From Sphingobacterium wenxiniae (GTDB taxonomy: Bacteria; Bacteroidota; Bacteroidia; Sphingobacteriales; Sphingobacteriaceae), in assembly GCF_900116225.1 (NCBI RefSeq), contig NZ_FOZZ01000001.1, forward strand, positions 434,001 to 498,000: a stretch of 64,000 bases of DNA. The letters run 5' to 3'. Numbering within the stretch: position 1 is the first letter of the stretch; every line of letters begins with the position of its first letter. The notes beneath the pieces were generated by a model. That model saw only the letters and a list, made by a program, of their open reading frames with translations. It did not search any database and was not told where the DNA came from. The position numbers and the translations under genes were made by a program. This document shows positions 8,498 to 16,727 of this stretch, piece after piece.

Positions 8498-9220
8498 ATG
8501 CCTATTGAAATTTATTCTAAAACATATCGATTAGATTTTACACAATGTTATCCCAACGGATTTCTAAAGTATAGTGAATTAAGCAACCTGATGCAATTGG
8601 TTGCGGCAGAACATGCAGCCGGTTTGGGTTTTGACTATATGAACATGGCCAAGCAAAATCAAGCTTGGGTATTAACCCGTGTACGCATAGAAATTGACAA
8701 ATTGCCAAAGCTGTTGCAAGAAATCACAATCCATACCTGGATAGAAGACTTTCTGGGAAATCGTTCTGTACGCGATTTTGCCATTGAGGTCGGTGGGAAA
8801 AAGATTATCGGGGCGAGTACCTTTTGGGCCGTACTCAACATCAAAGAAAGAAAGTCCGAAAATTTAGCTATCCACATCAATCCACAGCACGTTCTGTCAG
8901 GCAAAAAATCTACAAGCGTGCCTTTCCGGCGTATCGATCAGCAGACGGATTATGATCAACATTCCTCTTATACGGTCAGATTATCCGATTTGGATGTAGT
9001 GCAACATGTTAACAATGTTCGGTACACCGAATGGTGCATGGACAGTTTGGATGCAGCTGTCGTGCTCAACAAACCGTTTAAATCCATCGACATGAATTAT
9101 ATCAAAGAATTGGGACTGGGACAAGAGGTCAATATTGCCCACAGTTTAAAAGGTGACGAAATCCATTTCTCCATAAGCAAAGGCGACAAAACCATTTTTT
9201 TGATGGATATTCATGTATAG
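8498..9220 (+). CDS. Acyl-ACP thioesterase (hotdog fold)
   Basis: This 240-residue cytoplasmic protein fits the bacterial acyl-ACP thioesterase family (two hotdog domains). These enzymes hydrolyse acyl-ACP to free fatty acid. The N-terminal half holds the pattern QLVAAEHAAGLGFDY followed by WVLTRVRIEI (about residues 32-67). The second half has SDLDVVQHVNNVRYTEWCMD (about residues 162-181), where the Asp/His/Asn-rich segment carries the likely catalytic residues. Its last 45-55 bases recur, diverged, at 9347-9402 after a palindromic repeat. 4-hydroxybenzoyl-CoA-type thioesterase is a less likely alternative. Confidence 0.88.
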   Translation: MPIEIYSKTYRLDFTQCYPNGFLKYSELSNLMQLVAAEHAAGLGFDYMNMAKQNQAWVLTRVRIEIDKLPKLLQEITIHTWIEDFLGNRSVRDFAIEVGGKKIIGASTFWAVLNIKERKSENLAIHINPQHVLSGKKSTSVPFRRIDQQTDYDQHSSYTVRLSDLDVVQHVNNVRYTEWCMDSLDAAVVLNKPFKSIDMNYIKELGLGQEVNIAHSLKGDEIHFSISKGDKTIFLMDIHV

Positions 9221-9245
9221 AAAAAGACGCTATATAAAAACATCA

Positions 9246-9322
9246 ACGTCATTGCGAGGCACGAAGCAATCTGTTGATGCCGAAAACACAGATTGCTTCC
9301 TCATTCTTCCTCGCAATGACGT
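9246..9322. repeat. Dispersed palindrome 'CGTCATTGCGAGG', copy 1
   Basis: Outer arms ACGTCATTGCGAGG (9246-9259) and CCTCGCAATGACGT (9309-9322) are perfect 14-bp inverted repeats; inner arms GAAGCAATCTG (9263-9273) and CAGATTGCTTC (9289-9299) pair as well. A related copy is at 13364-13438. The core is a motif seen between genes in many bacterial genomes. Confidence 0.85.
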
Positions 9323-9346
9323 GTTTTCTTAGGATTCAAATTTTGT

Positions 9347-9402
9347 CATAAGCAAAGGAGACAAAACCATCTTTTTGATGGATATTTATATATAGAAAAA
9401 GG
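9347..9402 (+). pseudogene. Diverged duplicate of the thioesterase gene 3' end
   Basis: From CATAAGCAAAGG to TATAGAAAAAG this stretch matches the end of the thioesterase gene (9172-9226) with only a handful of differences. Read in the same frame it gives ISKGDKTIFLMDIYI and a stop, against ISKGDKTIFLMDIHV and a stop in the gene. Several differences are synonymous. It has no start and is separated from the gene by the palindrome, so it is a relic, not a gene. Confidence 0.8.
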
Positions 9403-9426
9403 GAAGACAAAAAATCTTCCCTTTTT
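9396..9426. terminator. Bidirectional terminator
   Basis: A perfect 12-bp inverted repeat (AAAAAGGGAAGA / TCTTCCCTTTTT) with an 8-base loop between the thioesterase relic and the convergent small dehydrogenase subunit gene. It serves both directions. Confidence 0.85.
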
Positions 9427-9433
9427 CAGTTTT

Positions 9434-10069
9434 TTACGCAAAAGCTTTATCTCCTTTTTTATACGGGTAATAACCATCGTAACGGCCAGGGATCTTCACA
9501 AAGCGTAATGCCTGTGTCATACCAAGCTCAGAGGTAAAGAATCCTGTCAATGTCAACTGTTTCAGCATATGGAAGAAATGATTAGGCAATTGTTCCGCCT
9601 CTTCTCTTTTCTTTCCACTTTTTTCAGCTTTCTCGTACAGCGCATTTTGCTTCTCACTTCTTTCCTTCTGGAATTCCTGAGCTTCTTTGTCCCATTTATT
9701 CACAAACTGCAATTGTTCCTCTTTCGAAAGTTCTTGGAATTTCTTATTGAATTCTTTTTGAGCTCTTTCATCCACACCTGACAAGCCCTCTAAGAAAGCT
9801 TTCTGGTCAACAGGATCGTAACAATCACGAATCATTACCGGAATAAATTCACCTACCCCAGCTTCTTTCGCTCCAGGAGTAGAAGTTTTAGGGAGAATAG
9901 CTTCAGCTAAATCCCCTAACAAATTTGTAGACTCTGCTTCAAATAGCGTAGCTACATCCTTGGAAGCAGGACGAGTACATCCCTCCAAGAACAAGTTCGC
10001 TCCAATGACCGAGCCTCCTAATATCATCGCTACACGTTGTATAGCTTCTCTTCTGTTCATAACGTTCAA
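9434..10069 (-). CDS. Gluconate 2-dehydrogenase subunit 3 family protein (Tat-signal small subunit)
   Basis: A 211-residue protein with a twin-arginine leader (NRREAIQRVAMILGG) that also contains a lipobox-like LFLEGC. The rest matches the small subunit of membrane-bound GMC dehydrogenases (PF13618 family), with the segment LGDLAEAILPKTSTPGAKEAGVGEF around residues 50-75. The family stabilises the flavoprotein subunit and, as the partner bearing the signal, carries it through the Tat pathway. That fits here, because the GMC protein three genes upstream in the transcript order lacks a signal. It follows the Gfo/Idh/MocA gene by 8 bp and ends at a terminator, so it closes the operon. The cytochrome c subunit of such complexes is not in the window. 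Confidence 0.88.
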   Translation of the reverse strand: MNVMNRREAIQRVAMILGGSVIGANLFLEGCTRPASKDVATLFEAESTNLLGDLAEAILPKTSTPGAKEAGVGEFIPVMIRDCYDPVDQKAFLEGLSGVDERAQKEFNKKFQELSKEEQLQFVNKWDKEAQEFQKERSEKQNALYEKAEKSGKKREEAEQLPNHFFHMLKQLTLTGFFTSELGMTQALRFVKIPGRYDGYYPYKKGDKAFA

Positions 10070-10077
10070 AATTTCTA

Positions 10078-11508
10078 TTAAAGACTATATTTAATATCCC
10101 ATCCTTGGCGATACTCCCGTTTTACAAACTGATTCACGATATCAAAGTTTGTTACTTTCATCGCATCATTATCCCAAAGGAGTTTCAAGTTTCTTCCCGG
10201 ATATTTACCATCGACCCGCATATCAGCTCCACGAATAGCCAAATTAGCCATCAACAAAGCTTCAGTAAGTGGACCTGAGATTTCAAATGGAGCACTTACC
10301 TCCATGTTGCCATAACCGGCTATACATGCCTCTACCCATTGTGCGTAGTGGCCGTTCGCTTTGCCCGGAACACGTGCATATTTCTGTTGAACAGTCTCTT
10401 TACGTGAAGTAGGTAACAAACGAGCATTATCACCATAGGTATCTGCCAAAATCTTACCTTTCGTACCCACTAAAAGAATACCGTTACCACCATCGCCAAA
10501 TATTTCGTTCGGACCTAACTCATCTGGACGTGCTGGCTGAATACCTCCATCCATCCAGTGCAATGTTACATCACCTTGTGTTTTTGATGTTTTAGGGAAA
10601 GTCATCGTTACGTGGCTTGATGGCGGACAGCTTTCAGGGAAGTAACCTCGCTTAAATTCATCGATATACACTGAGCCTACTGTAGCCTGTACATCTTTTA
10701 CATATTGTAAGCCCAAAGTGCTGAACGGCACTTCCAATAAGTGACAACCCATATCACCCAAAGCACCTGTACCATAATCCCACCAACCTCTCCAGTTGAA
10801 CGGAACCAATTTCTCTACGTAGTCTTTAAAAGGTGCCGTACCTAACCATAGGTCCCAATCTAATTCCTTAGGCACAGGAGCTGTCTGTGTAGGCCATGCG
10901 ATACCTGAAGGCCAAACCGGTCTATCTGTCCAACAGTAAACTGTATGTACATCGCCGATTAAACCTGCCTCATACCATTCTTTGATCTCGCGCGGACCAT
11001 CATTAGATGCCCCTTGGTTACCCATCTGGGTAACGACTTTATATTTTTTCGCTGCATCAGTCAGTACACGAGCCTCCCACACATCATGGGTCAAAGGTTT
11101 CTGCACGTAAACGTGCTTGCCCAACTGCATCGCGGCCAATGCCTGAATAGCATGGTTATGGTCCGGAGTGGAAACAGAAACTGCATCAATGTGTTTATGT
11201 TCCTTATCCAACATTTCACGGTAATCTCTATAATATTTTGCTTTTGGAAGGTCTTTCACTGCACTTGCCGCACGACGATCATCTACATCACATAAGAATG
11301 CGACATCTGCCTTGCCACTTCTATGAAATGACATAATATCGCTATGGCCTTTACCACCGACACCGATACCCGCAACGACCAACTTATCAGAAGGAGCGAC
11401 AAAGCCCTTACCTCCCAACACATGCCGTGGCACAATCATAAACCCTGCTGCTGCTAAAGCTGCCTGCTTGATAAAGTCGCGCCTCGAATTATTTTTTTCT
11501 TTCATCAT
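10078..11508 (-). CDS. Tat-exported Gfo/Idh/MocA family oxidoreductase
   Basis: A 476-residue protein with a twin-arginine leader (NSRRDFIKQAALAAAGF). Residues about 45-165 form the NAD(P)-binding Rossmann domain with GVGGKGHSD as dinucleotide motif and VQKPLTHD as the family's EKP-type motif. The C-terminal half is the alpha/beta substrate domain. Members act on sugars and derivatives, either as NAD(P)-dependent dehydrogenases or, as in GH109 and related hydrolases, with tightly bound NAD as a redox helper. A tightly bound cofactor would explain function in the periplasm, where free NAD is absent. The gene lies 31 bp after the GMC gene and 8 bp before its small subunit. Confidence 0.88.
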   Translation of the reverse strand: MMKEKNNSRRDFIKQAALAAAGFMIVPRHVLGGKGFVAPSDKLVVAGIGVGGKGHSDIMSFHRSGKADVAFLCDVDDRRAASAVKDLPKAKYYRDYREMLDKEHKHIDAVSVSTPDHNHAIQALAAMQLGKHVYVQKPLTHDVWEARVLTDAAKKYKVVTQMGNQGASNDGPREIKEWYEAGLIGDVHTVYCWTDRPVWPSGIAWPTQTAPVPKELDWDLWLGTAPFKDYVEKLVPFNWRGWWDYGTGALGDMGCHLLEVPFSTLGLQYVKDVQATVGSVYIDEFKRGYFPESCPPSSHVTMTFPKTSKTQGDVTLHWMDGGIQPARPDELGPNEIFGDGGNGILLVGTKGKILADTYGDNARLLPTSRKETVQQKYARVPGKANGHYAQWVEACIAGYGNMEVSAPFEISGPLTEALLMANLAIRGADMRVDGKYPGRNLKLLWDNDAMKVTNFDIVNQFVKREYRQGWDIKYSL

Positions 11509-11539
11509 ATTATACGTTTATGTGGATTACTTAACTGTT

Positions 11540-13222
11540 TTACAAATTCCCTTTTTTCAATTCTTGTACAGCAAAATCAACCGCACGAGCTGTCAAAGCC
11601 ATATAAGTCAATGATGGGTTCACACAAGCAGCTGAAGTCATCGCAGCACCATCGGTTACAAATACGTTTTTCGCATCCCAAACCTGATTATGCTTATTCA
11701 AAACCGAGTTCTTCGGATCTGTACCCATACGCGCTGTTCCCATTTCGTGGATACCTTGACCCATATAATAGGTATTGTCGTACGTATACACATCCTTCAC
11801 GCCAATGCTTTCTAACATTTCCTTCATCTCCTCCTTCATATCCGGACGCATTTTATTCTCGTTGTCCTTGATTTCCATATCCATTGCCAACAACGGAAGC
11901 CCCCATTTATCTTTATTATCCTTATCCAGATAGATTCTGTTTTCATGGTATGGAAGGATTTCACCGAACGCTGTAAACCCGATGCTCCAATCTCCCGGTT
12001 CGCACATCGCGTCTTTCCAGTCTCCACCAACACTCATTTCGGCTACTTCGCCGGACCAACGACCACGGCTGGCTGCTCCTTGATAACCAAATCCGCGTAC
12101 ATAATCACGTTGTTTGGTATCTCCAGGTACGTTCTGGAAACGTGGAACATACAATCCCGTAGGACGGCGTCCAAAAATATATTTATCTTCATAACCTTCT
12201 ACGCGACCACCAGCACCCAATCTAAAATGGTGGTCCATAGCGTTGTGTCCCAACTCACCGGAGCTGCTTCCTAAACCGCCTTCCCACACATCTGTAGCCG
12301 AATTCATCAATACCCAAGTAGAGTTGAACGCCGAAGCACAGACGAAGATTACTTTTGCAAAGAACTCATAAGTTTGGTTTGTTTCCGCATCTACAATTTC
12401 AACGCCTTTCGCTTTTTGTGTATCCTTATCGTAAATGATTTTAGTTACGATCGAGAACGGACGCAAAGTCAGGTTTCCTGTAGCCATTGCAGGTGGTAAG
12501 GTAGAAGATTGTGTACTGAAATACGCGCCAAAGTTACAACCTAACCAACACTGATTCTGATACTGACAGTTTACACGACCATGGTGTGGTTGCGTAATAT
12601 TAGCCGTACGCCCCATGATAAAGTGACGTTGCCCACCGTACTCTTTTTTCAAGCGCTCTGCAAGGTCTTTCTCCACCACGTTGAATGGCATGGCTGGCAT
12701 AAAATCTCCATCCGGCAACACGTCTAATCCATCTCTATTTCCAGAGATCCCAGCCCAACGCTCCGCATAGCTATACCAAGGAGCGATATCCGCATAGCGG
12801 ATAGGCCAATCTGTACCATGTCCATCTTTCACATTGGCTTCAAAATCCAAATCCGAAAAACGGTAACTTTGACGACCCCACATCAATGAACGTCCACCTA
12901 CATGGTAACCGCGGTACCAGTCAAAACGCTTTACTTCCGTATACGGGCTTTCTTTCTCATTCACCCAGAAATCCAAGTTGCGTTCGTTCAATGGATAATC
13001 TCTTCTCAACACCGGATAATCCGCTTCCATCTGCTTGGTACGACCACCACGATGTTCGTATTCCCAAGTGTCTTTATTCGCGTGGTAATCCTTTACGTGT
13101 TCAACGTTACGGCCACGCTCCAACATAATGGTTTTAAGACCTTTTTCAGTCAGTTCTTTTGCAGCCCAACCGCCGCTTATCCCTGATCCGATGACAATTG
13201 CATCATAAACATTATCTGCCAT
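11540..13222 (-). CDS. GMC family FAD-dependent oxidoreductase (sugar/glycoside dehydrogenase large subunit)
   Basis: This 560-residue flavoprotein starts with the FAD-binding motif IVIGSGISGGWAAKEL (Gly12, Gly14, Gly17) and has no signal sequence of its own. The C-terminal GMC domain shows IHEMGTARMGTDP and CVNPSLT, which should supply the catalytic His/Asn pair. The central HYHVGGRSLMWGRQSYR-like region is typical of membrane-linked gluconate, fructose and glucoside dehydrogenases. With the adjacent Tat-signal small subunit it forms a likely exported dehydrogenase passing electrons to a cytochrome c or quinone. Glucoside 3-dehydrogenases, described from related bacteria, have this composition; the actual substrate is not visible from sequence. 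Confidence 0.9.
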   Translation of the reverse strand: MADNVYDAIVIGSGISGGWAAKELTEKGLKTIMLERGRNVEHVKDYHANKDTWEYEHRGGRTKQMEADYPVLRRDYPLNERNLDFWVNEKESPYTEVKRFDWYRGYHVGGRSLMWGRQSYRFSDLDFEANVKDGHGTDWPIRYADIAPWYSYAERWAGISGNRDGLDVLPDGDFMPAMPFNVVEKDLAERLKKEYGGQRHFIMGRTANITQPHHGRVNCQYQNQCWLGCNFGAYFSTQSSTLPPAMATGNLTLRPFSIVTKIIYDKDTQKAKGVEIVDAETNQTYEFFAKVIFVCASAFNSTWVLMNSATDVWEGGLGSSSGELGHNAMDHHFRLGAGGRVEGYEDKYIFGRRPTGLYVPRFQNVPGDTKQRDYVRGFGYQGAASRGRWSGEVAEMSVGGDWKDAMCEPGDWSIGFTAFGEILPYHENRIYLDKDNKDKWGLPLLAMDMEIKDNENKMRPDMKEEMKEMLESIGVKDVYTYDNTYYMGQGIHEMGTARMGTDPKNSVLNKHNQVWDAKNVFVTDGAAMTSAACVNPSLTYMALTARAVDFAVQELKKGNL

Positions 13223-13269
13223 ATCTCTTCAATTATAGTTTGTTTATTTTAAATTCATCTTCATTTTAT

Positions 13270-13318
13270 AAACCTATAAGGTTTTGTCGTTGTATCCACA
13301 AGTAAACCTTATAGGTTT
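13270..13318. repeat. Perfect 15-bp inverted repeat (AAACCTATAAGGTTT) upstream of the GMC gene
   Basis: AAACCTATAAGGTTT (13270-13284) and AAACCTTATAGGTTT (13304-13318) are exact reverse complements with a 19-base loop. It lies 48 bp before the GMC start, inside the gap between the MFS gene and the GMC gene. It could be a weak intra-operon attenuator or another dispersed hairpin; there is no T-run on the minus strand strong enough to call it a terminator. Confidence 0.6.
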
Positions 13319-13363
13319 GTAATTTATTTGAGTGATGAAGGTGTCCGAAAAATCCGCCGTCAT

Positions 13364-13438
13364 CGTCATTGCGAGGAACGAAGCAATCTGATGACGATAA
13401 AAACGCAGATTACTTCGTCATTTTTCCTCGCAATGACG
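13364..13438. repeat. Dispersed palindrome 'CGTCATTGCGAGG', copy 2
   Basis: Left arm CGTCATTGCGAGG followed by AACGAAGCAATCTG; right arm CAGATTACTTC ... CCTCGCAATGACG. The same layout as the copy at 9246-9322, with small differences. It sits in the 264-bp gap between the MFS and GMC genes. Confidence 0.85.
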
Positions 13439-13486
13439 CGTTTTTTTAATGATTACAACCTTTTCAGACATCCTCATCACCTTATC

Positions 13487-14728
13487 TTACACTGTTTTAC
13501 TTTCAATCTTTTCGTTCTTAAAGAATAACCAGAACAGAATCATTACTACCAAGGCGATTCCTGCAGGTACAATCCATACCTGTTGCCAGAAACCAGAAAC
13601 ATCCGTCGTACGCATATCTTGGTATTTATCACCAATAAAGCCTGCTACCCAGAAACCGATTAACTGACCGACACCATACGTCGCCAACGTAATCAATCCT
13701 TGCGCAGCGCTCTTATATTTCGCACCGGCTTTGCTATCCGTATAAATCTGACCAGATACGAAGAAAAAGTCATAACAAATACCATGTAATGCAATACCGA
13801 GGATCAACATCCAAGTACCAGATCCTGCATCGCCGTAAGCAAATAATAAATAACGGACAACCCAAGCCAACATCCCGATAAGAATGGTGTTCTTAAAGCC
13901 GAAACGTACAAAAAGCACAGGCAATAACAATAAGAACACCGCTTCGGATACTTGTCCAATCGCCATCTTCCCTGTCGCATCAGCCAGTCCTATTTCCACA
14001 AGGAAAGGATTCGCGTTCGAATAATAAAAAGCCAATGGAATACAAATCAATATCGATGCGATAAAGAAAAGCAGGAAGTTTCTGTCTTTCAAAAGCTTGA
14101 TGGCATCCAAACCAATAATCGAAGCAAATGACGGTTTTTCATCGGCACTGATTTTAACAGGTGGCGTTTTAGGTAAAATGAAAGAAAACAACCCCAATAA
14201 CAAAGAAGCGATAGACGTCATCAAAAATGTGTTTTTCAATGCACCCTCTGCTGCTCCTTCCGGTGAATCCCATTTTAGGAAACTAATGGTCAAACCGGCT
14301 ACAATCCAACCTATTGTACCCCAAACACGGATACTAGAGAATTGTTTCTCCGGATTGGTTAATTGTCTGAAAGAAACCGAGTTTACCAAAGCCAAAGTAG
14401 GCATATATAGAATCATATACACCAAAACATACGGATAGAAAACCGCAATATCTGTAGCATTATACATCTGGAACATCAAGACCGCACCGATTAAGTGCAA
14501 AATCCCTAATATTCGCTCAGCATTAAAGTACCTATCCGCAATCATCCCAATAATGAAAGGTGCGATGATTGCCCCCAATGATTGTGTAGAGAATACATTA
14601 GAAATTTGTAACGGCTCCGCGTTTAAGTTCTGGATAAGATACGTTCCCAAAGTAACGAACCAAGCTCCCCAAATAAAAAATTCGAGGAACATCATAAATG
14701 ATAATTTAAATCGTATTGATGTTGACAT
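13487..14728 (-). CDS. MFS transporter, nucleoside:H+ symporter (NHS) type
   Basis: This 413-residue inner-membrane protein has 12 predicted transmembrane segments with short loops and a longer middle loop near residue 195 (TPPVKISADEKPSF). The N-terminus RFKLSFMMFLEFFIWGAWFVTLGTYL is typical of the NupG/XapB-like branch. In Bacteroidota this branch is very often placed in sugar-modification loci beside Gfo/Idh/MocA and TIM-barrel genes, so it may import a sugar or keto-sugar and not a nucleoside. It lies between the isomerase gene (92 bp upstream) and the GMC gene (264 bp downstream, containing repeats). Confidence 0.85.
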   Translation of the reverse strand: MSTSIRFKLSFMMFLEFFIWGAWFVTLGTYLIQNLNAEPLQISNVFSTQSLGAIIAPFIIGMIADRYFNAERILGILHLIGAVLMFQMYNATDIAVFYPYVLVYMILYMPTLALVNSVSFRQLTNPEKQFSSIRVWGTIGWIVAGLTISFLKWDSPEGAAEGALKNTFLMTSIASLLLGLFSFILPKTPPVKISADEKPSFASIIGLDAIKLLKDRNFLLFFIASILICIPLAFYYSNANPFLVEIGLADATGKMAIGQVSEAVFLLLLPVLFVRFGFKNTILIGMLAWVVRYLLFAYGDAGSGTWMLILGIALHGICYDFFFVSGQIYTDSKAGAKYKSAAQGLITLATYGVGQLIGFWVAGFIGDKYQDMRTTDVSGFWQQVWIVPAGIALVVMILFWLFFKNEKIESKTV

Positions 14729-14819
14729 CTTGTGATAGGTTTATTTTTATAAAGATATTATTTTCTATAATAAATATTCAAAAAAAATTACAGTTAAATT
14801 ATTTTAGTGGCTTTAAATC

Positions 14820-15728
14820 TTAAAAATTATCGACTTCCCTGTATGCGGACACAAGTGCTTTCTCTCCTTCCACACCTGATTTCGACATACCATGCTCCAT
14901 ACCGACAATTCCAGTATACCCTTTTTGTTTAATCCATTTAAAGACATTCTTATAATTGATTTCACCAGTTGTCGGTTCTCTCCGTCCCGGGTTGTCCCCT
15001 ACCTGGATATAACCTATTTCGCTCCAGCACATATCCATCAGCGGAATCAAGTTTCCTTCATTTTTCTGCTGGTGATAAGCATCATACAGAATCTTGCACG
15101 ATGGGCTTCCCACCGCTTTACAAATTTCATAAGTCTGATCCGTATAGCGCAGAAACAAATCTGGCGTGTCGCTCAAAGGTTCCAAAACCATCGTTATGTC
15201 ATGCGGTTCCAACAATTCAGCCCCGCGCTTCAGTGCTTCTATAACATTAGCCGTCTGCACGCCTATTGGCAGGTTCCGCTGATAATCGCCCGGTACAACC
15301 GTCACCCACTTGGCATTAACCCGTTTAGCAATCTCTATCGAGTCACGGCAGCCTTTTAGGAAAATATCCACATGTTCCGACTTACCTGCCGCCAGGGTAT
15401 TCGCACCGTTGCCTCCCTTAGGCACAACAAATACGCCCATACGCATCCCTAGTTTTGCCAATGTCTCACCGATTTTCTTCTGGTCTTCTACCGATCTGCC
15501 CGGCATCCCATTATCTTCGATACTACGAAACCCAAGATCATGCATATATTTTATCTGATCGATAAAATCCTTACCTGCCGAAGTGGCAAACATGCCTTCA
15601 TGTGGGGCATAATCCAAGTTAAACGGGCTTCCGCTCTGCTTGAATTGTGTGTCAGCCTTACTCTCCTTATTCATAAGGAATGTCCCCCCTAAAAGCACCC
15701 CGCTTTTTATAAAATCTGAACGATTCAT
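14820..15728 (-). CDS. TIM-barrel sugar isomerase/epimerase (hydroxypyruvate isomerase-like)
   Basis: A 302-residue protein of the xylose-isomerase-like TIM-barrel superfamily. The likely metal and catalytic acids are visible in MVLEPLSDTPD, ILYDAYHQQ, YIQVGDNPGRREP and GMEHGMSKSG. The N-terminus (NRSDFIKSGVLLGGTFLMNKE) resembles a Tat or lipoprotein leader but has only one Arg in the critical pair, so export is uncertain. It starts 9 bp after the ApbE stop and belongs to the same transcript. In this setting it could isomerise or epimerise the oxidised sugar product; the substrate cannot be named. Confidence 0.85.
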   Translation of the reverse strand: MNRSDFIKSGVLLGGTFLMNKESKADTQFKQSGSPFNLDYAPHEGMFATSAGKDFIDQIKYMHDLGFRSIEDNGMPGRSVEDQKKIGETLAKLGMRMGVFVVPKGGNGANTLAAGKSEHVDIFLKGCRDSIEIAKRVNAKWVTVVPGDYQRNLPIGVQTANVIEALKRGAELLEPHDITMVLEPLSDTPDLFLRYTDQTYEICKAVGSPSCKILYDAYHQQKNEGNLIPLMDMCWSEIGYIQVGDNPGRREPTTGEINYKNVFKWIKQKGYTGIVGMEHGMSKSGVEGEKALVSAYREVDNF

Positions 15729-15737
15729 ATCCTTTGG

Positions 15738-16721
15738 TTAATTTTTAACATAATTATAAAATCCTTTCGAAAAGGCTTCCTTAAAGGCTTCCCCTTCCTG
15801 ATATATCACATAAATTTCAGTGTCTTTGAGTGCATTCGCCAGCTTGAGTCCATCCGCTACCGACATCGCCATAAAAACATTGTCATAAGCATCCGCGTCC
15901 ATAGCAGTCTTAGCAATAACGGTCACGCTGGCAATATTATTTTGCACAGGATAACCTGTTTTGGGGTCGATGTGATGATGAATCTTCTTGCCATCCATCG
16001 TATAAGTTTTCCTATAATTGCCGGACGTTGTTACGGCATTATCTTTCAACCGCAACACAAATGAAGCCTGCGTATCATCCGGTCTTTCTATCCCTATCTG
16101 AAAAGGTTGTCCATCATCTTTACTCCCTTTTGCCCGTATTTCTCCCCCTAGTTCTACCAAATAATTTTCTATGCCATGCTGTTCGAGCAAATCACTCAAT
16201 ACATCCACTGTATATCCCTGGGCAATGCCATTCAGATCAATACTTATCGCATGTCGCTTTTTCACCAGCTTTTTCCCAAGAATCCGCAATTTATCCATCC
16301 CCACATTTTGCAACGCACTGTCAATTGCCACTTGTTGCGGGAATACCTTAATCTGCTCAGGGCCAAAGCCCCACAAGTCTACCAGCGGCTTGACCGTCAC
16401 ATCAAATAATCCTTTCGATTTTTTATGTACTGCAAAAGCTTTTCGCACAACATTTTGCATATGCCCATCCATAGCAATCGATTGCGTTTCGGGAGAATTA
16501 AAAAGCGTTATTTTCGAATTTTGCTTATAGGTAGACATGGATAAATCTATCACCTCCAAAGCACTATCAATAGCGGTCTGTACAACGACCTCCGTCGGAT
16601 GAAAATATTGGATAGAATAAGTTGTCCCCTGCGCCCGGCCATTCATCACAAATTTAGGTTGCTGGGCATGGGCCCAACAACCAATACAAACAACAATCAT
16701 GATATAAATGACCTTTAACAC
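15738..16721 (-). CDS. apbE: ApbE family FAD:protein FMN transferase
   Basis: A 327-residue protein with a signal peptide (IMIVVCIGCWAHA) placing it outside the inner membrane. Family motifs are present: ISIDLNGIAQGYTVD, YLVELGGEIRAKG, TTSGNYRKTY, HHHIDPKTGYPVQ and the Mg-site AMDADAYDNVFMAM. ApbE moves FMN from FAD onto a Thr in FMN-bind domain proteins. It starts 6 bp after the upstream oxidoreductase stop and ends 9 bp before the isomerase, so it is firmly within this operon. No protein with an obvious FMN-bind domain is encoded in the window, so its target is unknown. Confidence 0.92.
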   Translation of the reverse strand: MLKVIYIMIVVCIGCWAHAQQPKFVMNGRAQGTTYSIQYFHPTEVVVQTAIDSALEVIDLSMSTYKQNSKITLFNSPETQSIAMDGHMQNVVRKAFAVHKKSKGLFDVTVKPLVDLWGFGPEQIKVFPQQVAIDSALQNVGMDKLRILGKKLVKKRHAISIDLNGIAQGYTVDVLSDLLEQHGIENYLVELGGEIRAKGSKDDGQPFQIGIERPDDTQASFVLRLKDNAVTTSGNYRKTYTMDGKKIHHHIDPKTGYPVQNNIASVTVIAKTAMDADAYDNVFMAMSVADGLKLANALKDTEIYVIYQEGEAFKEAFSKGFYNYVKN

Positions 16722-16727
16722 GTTTTT

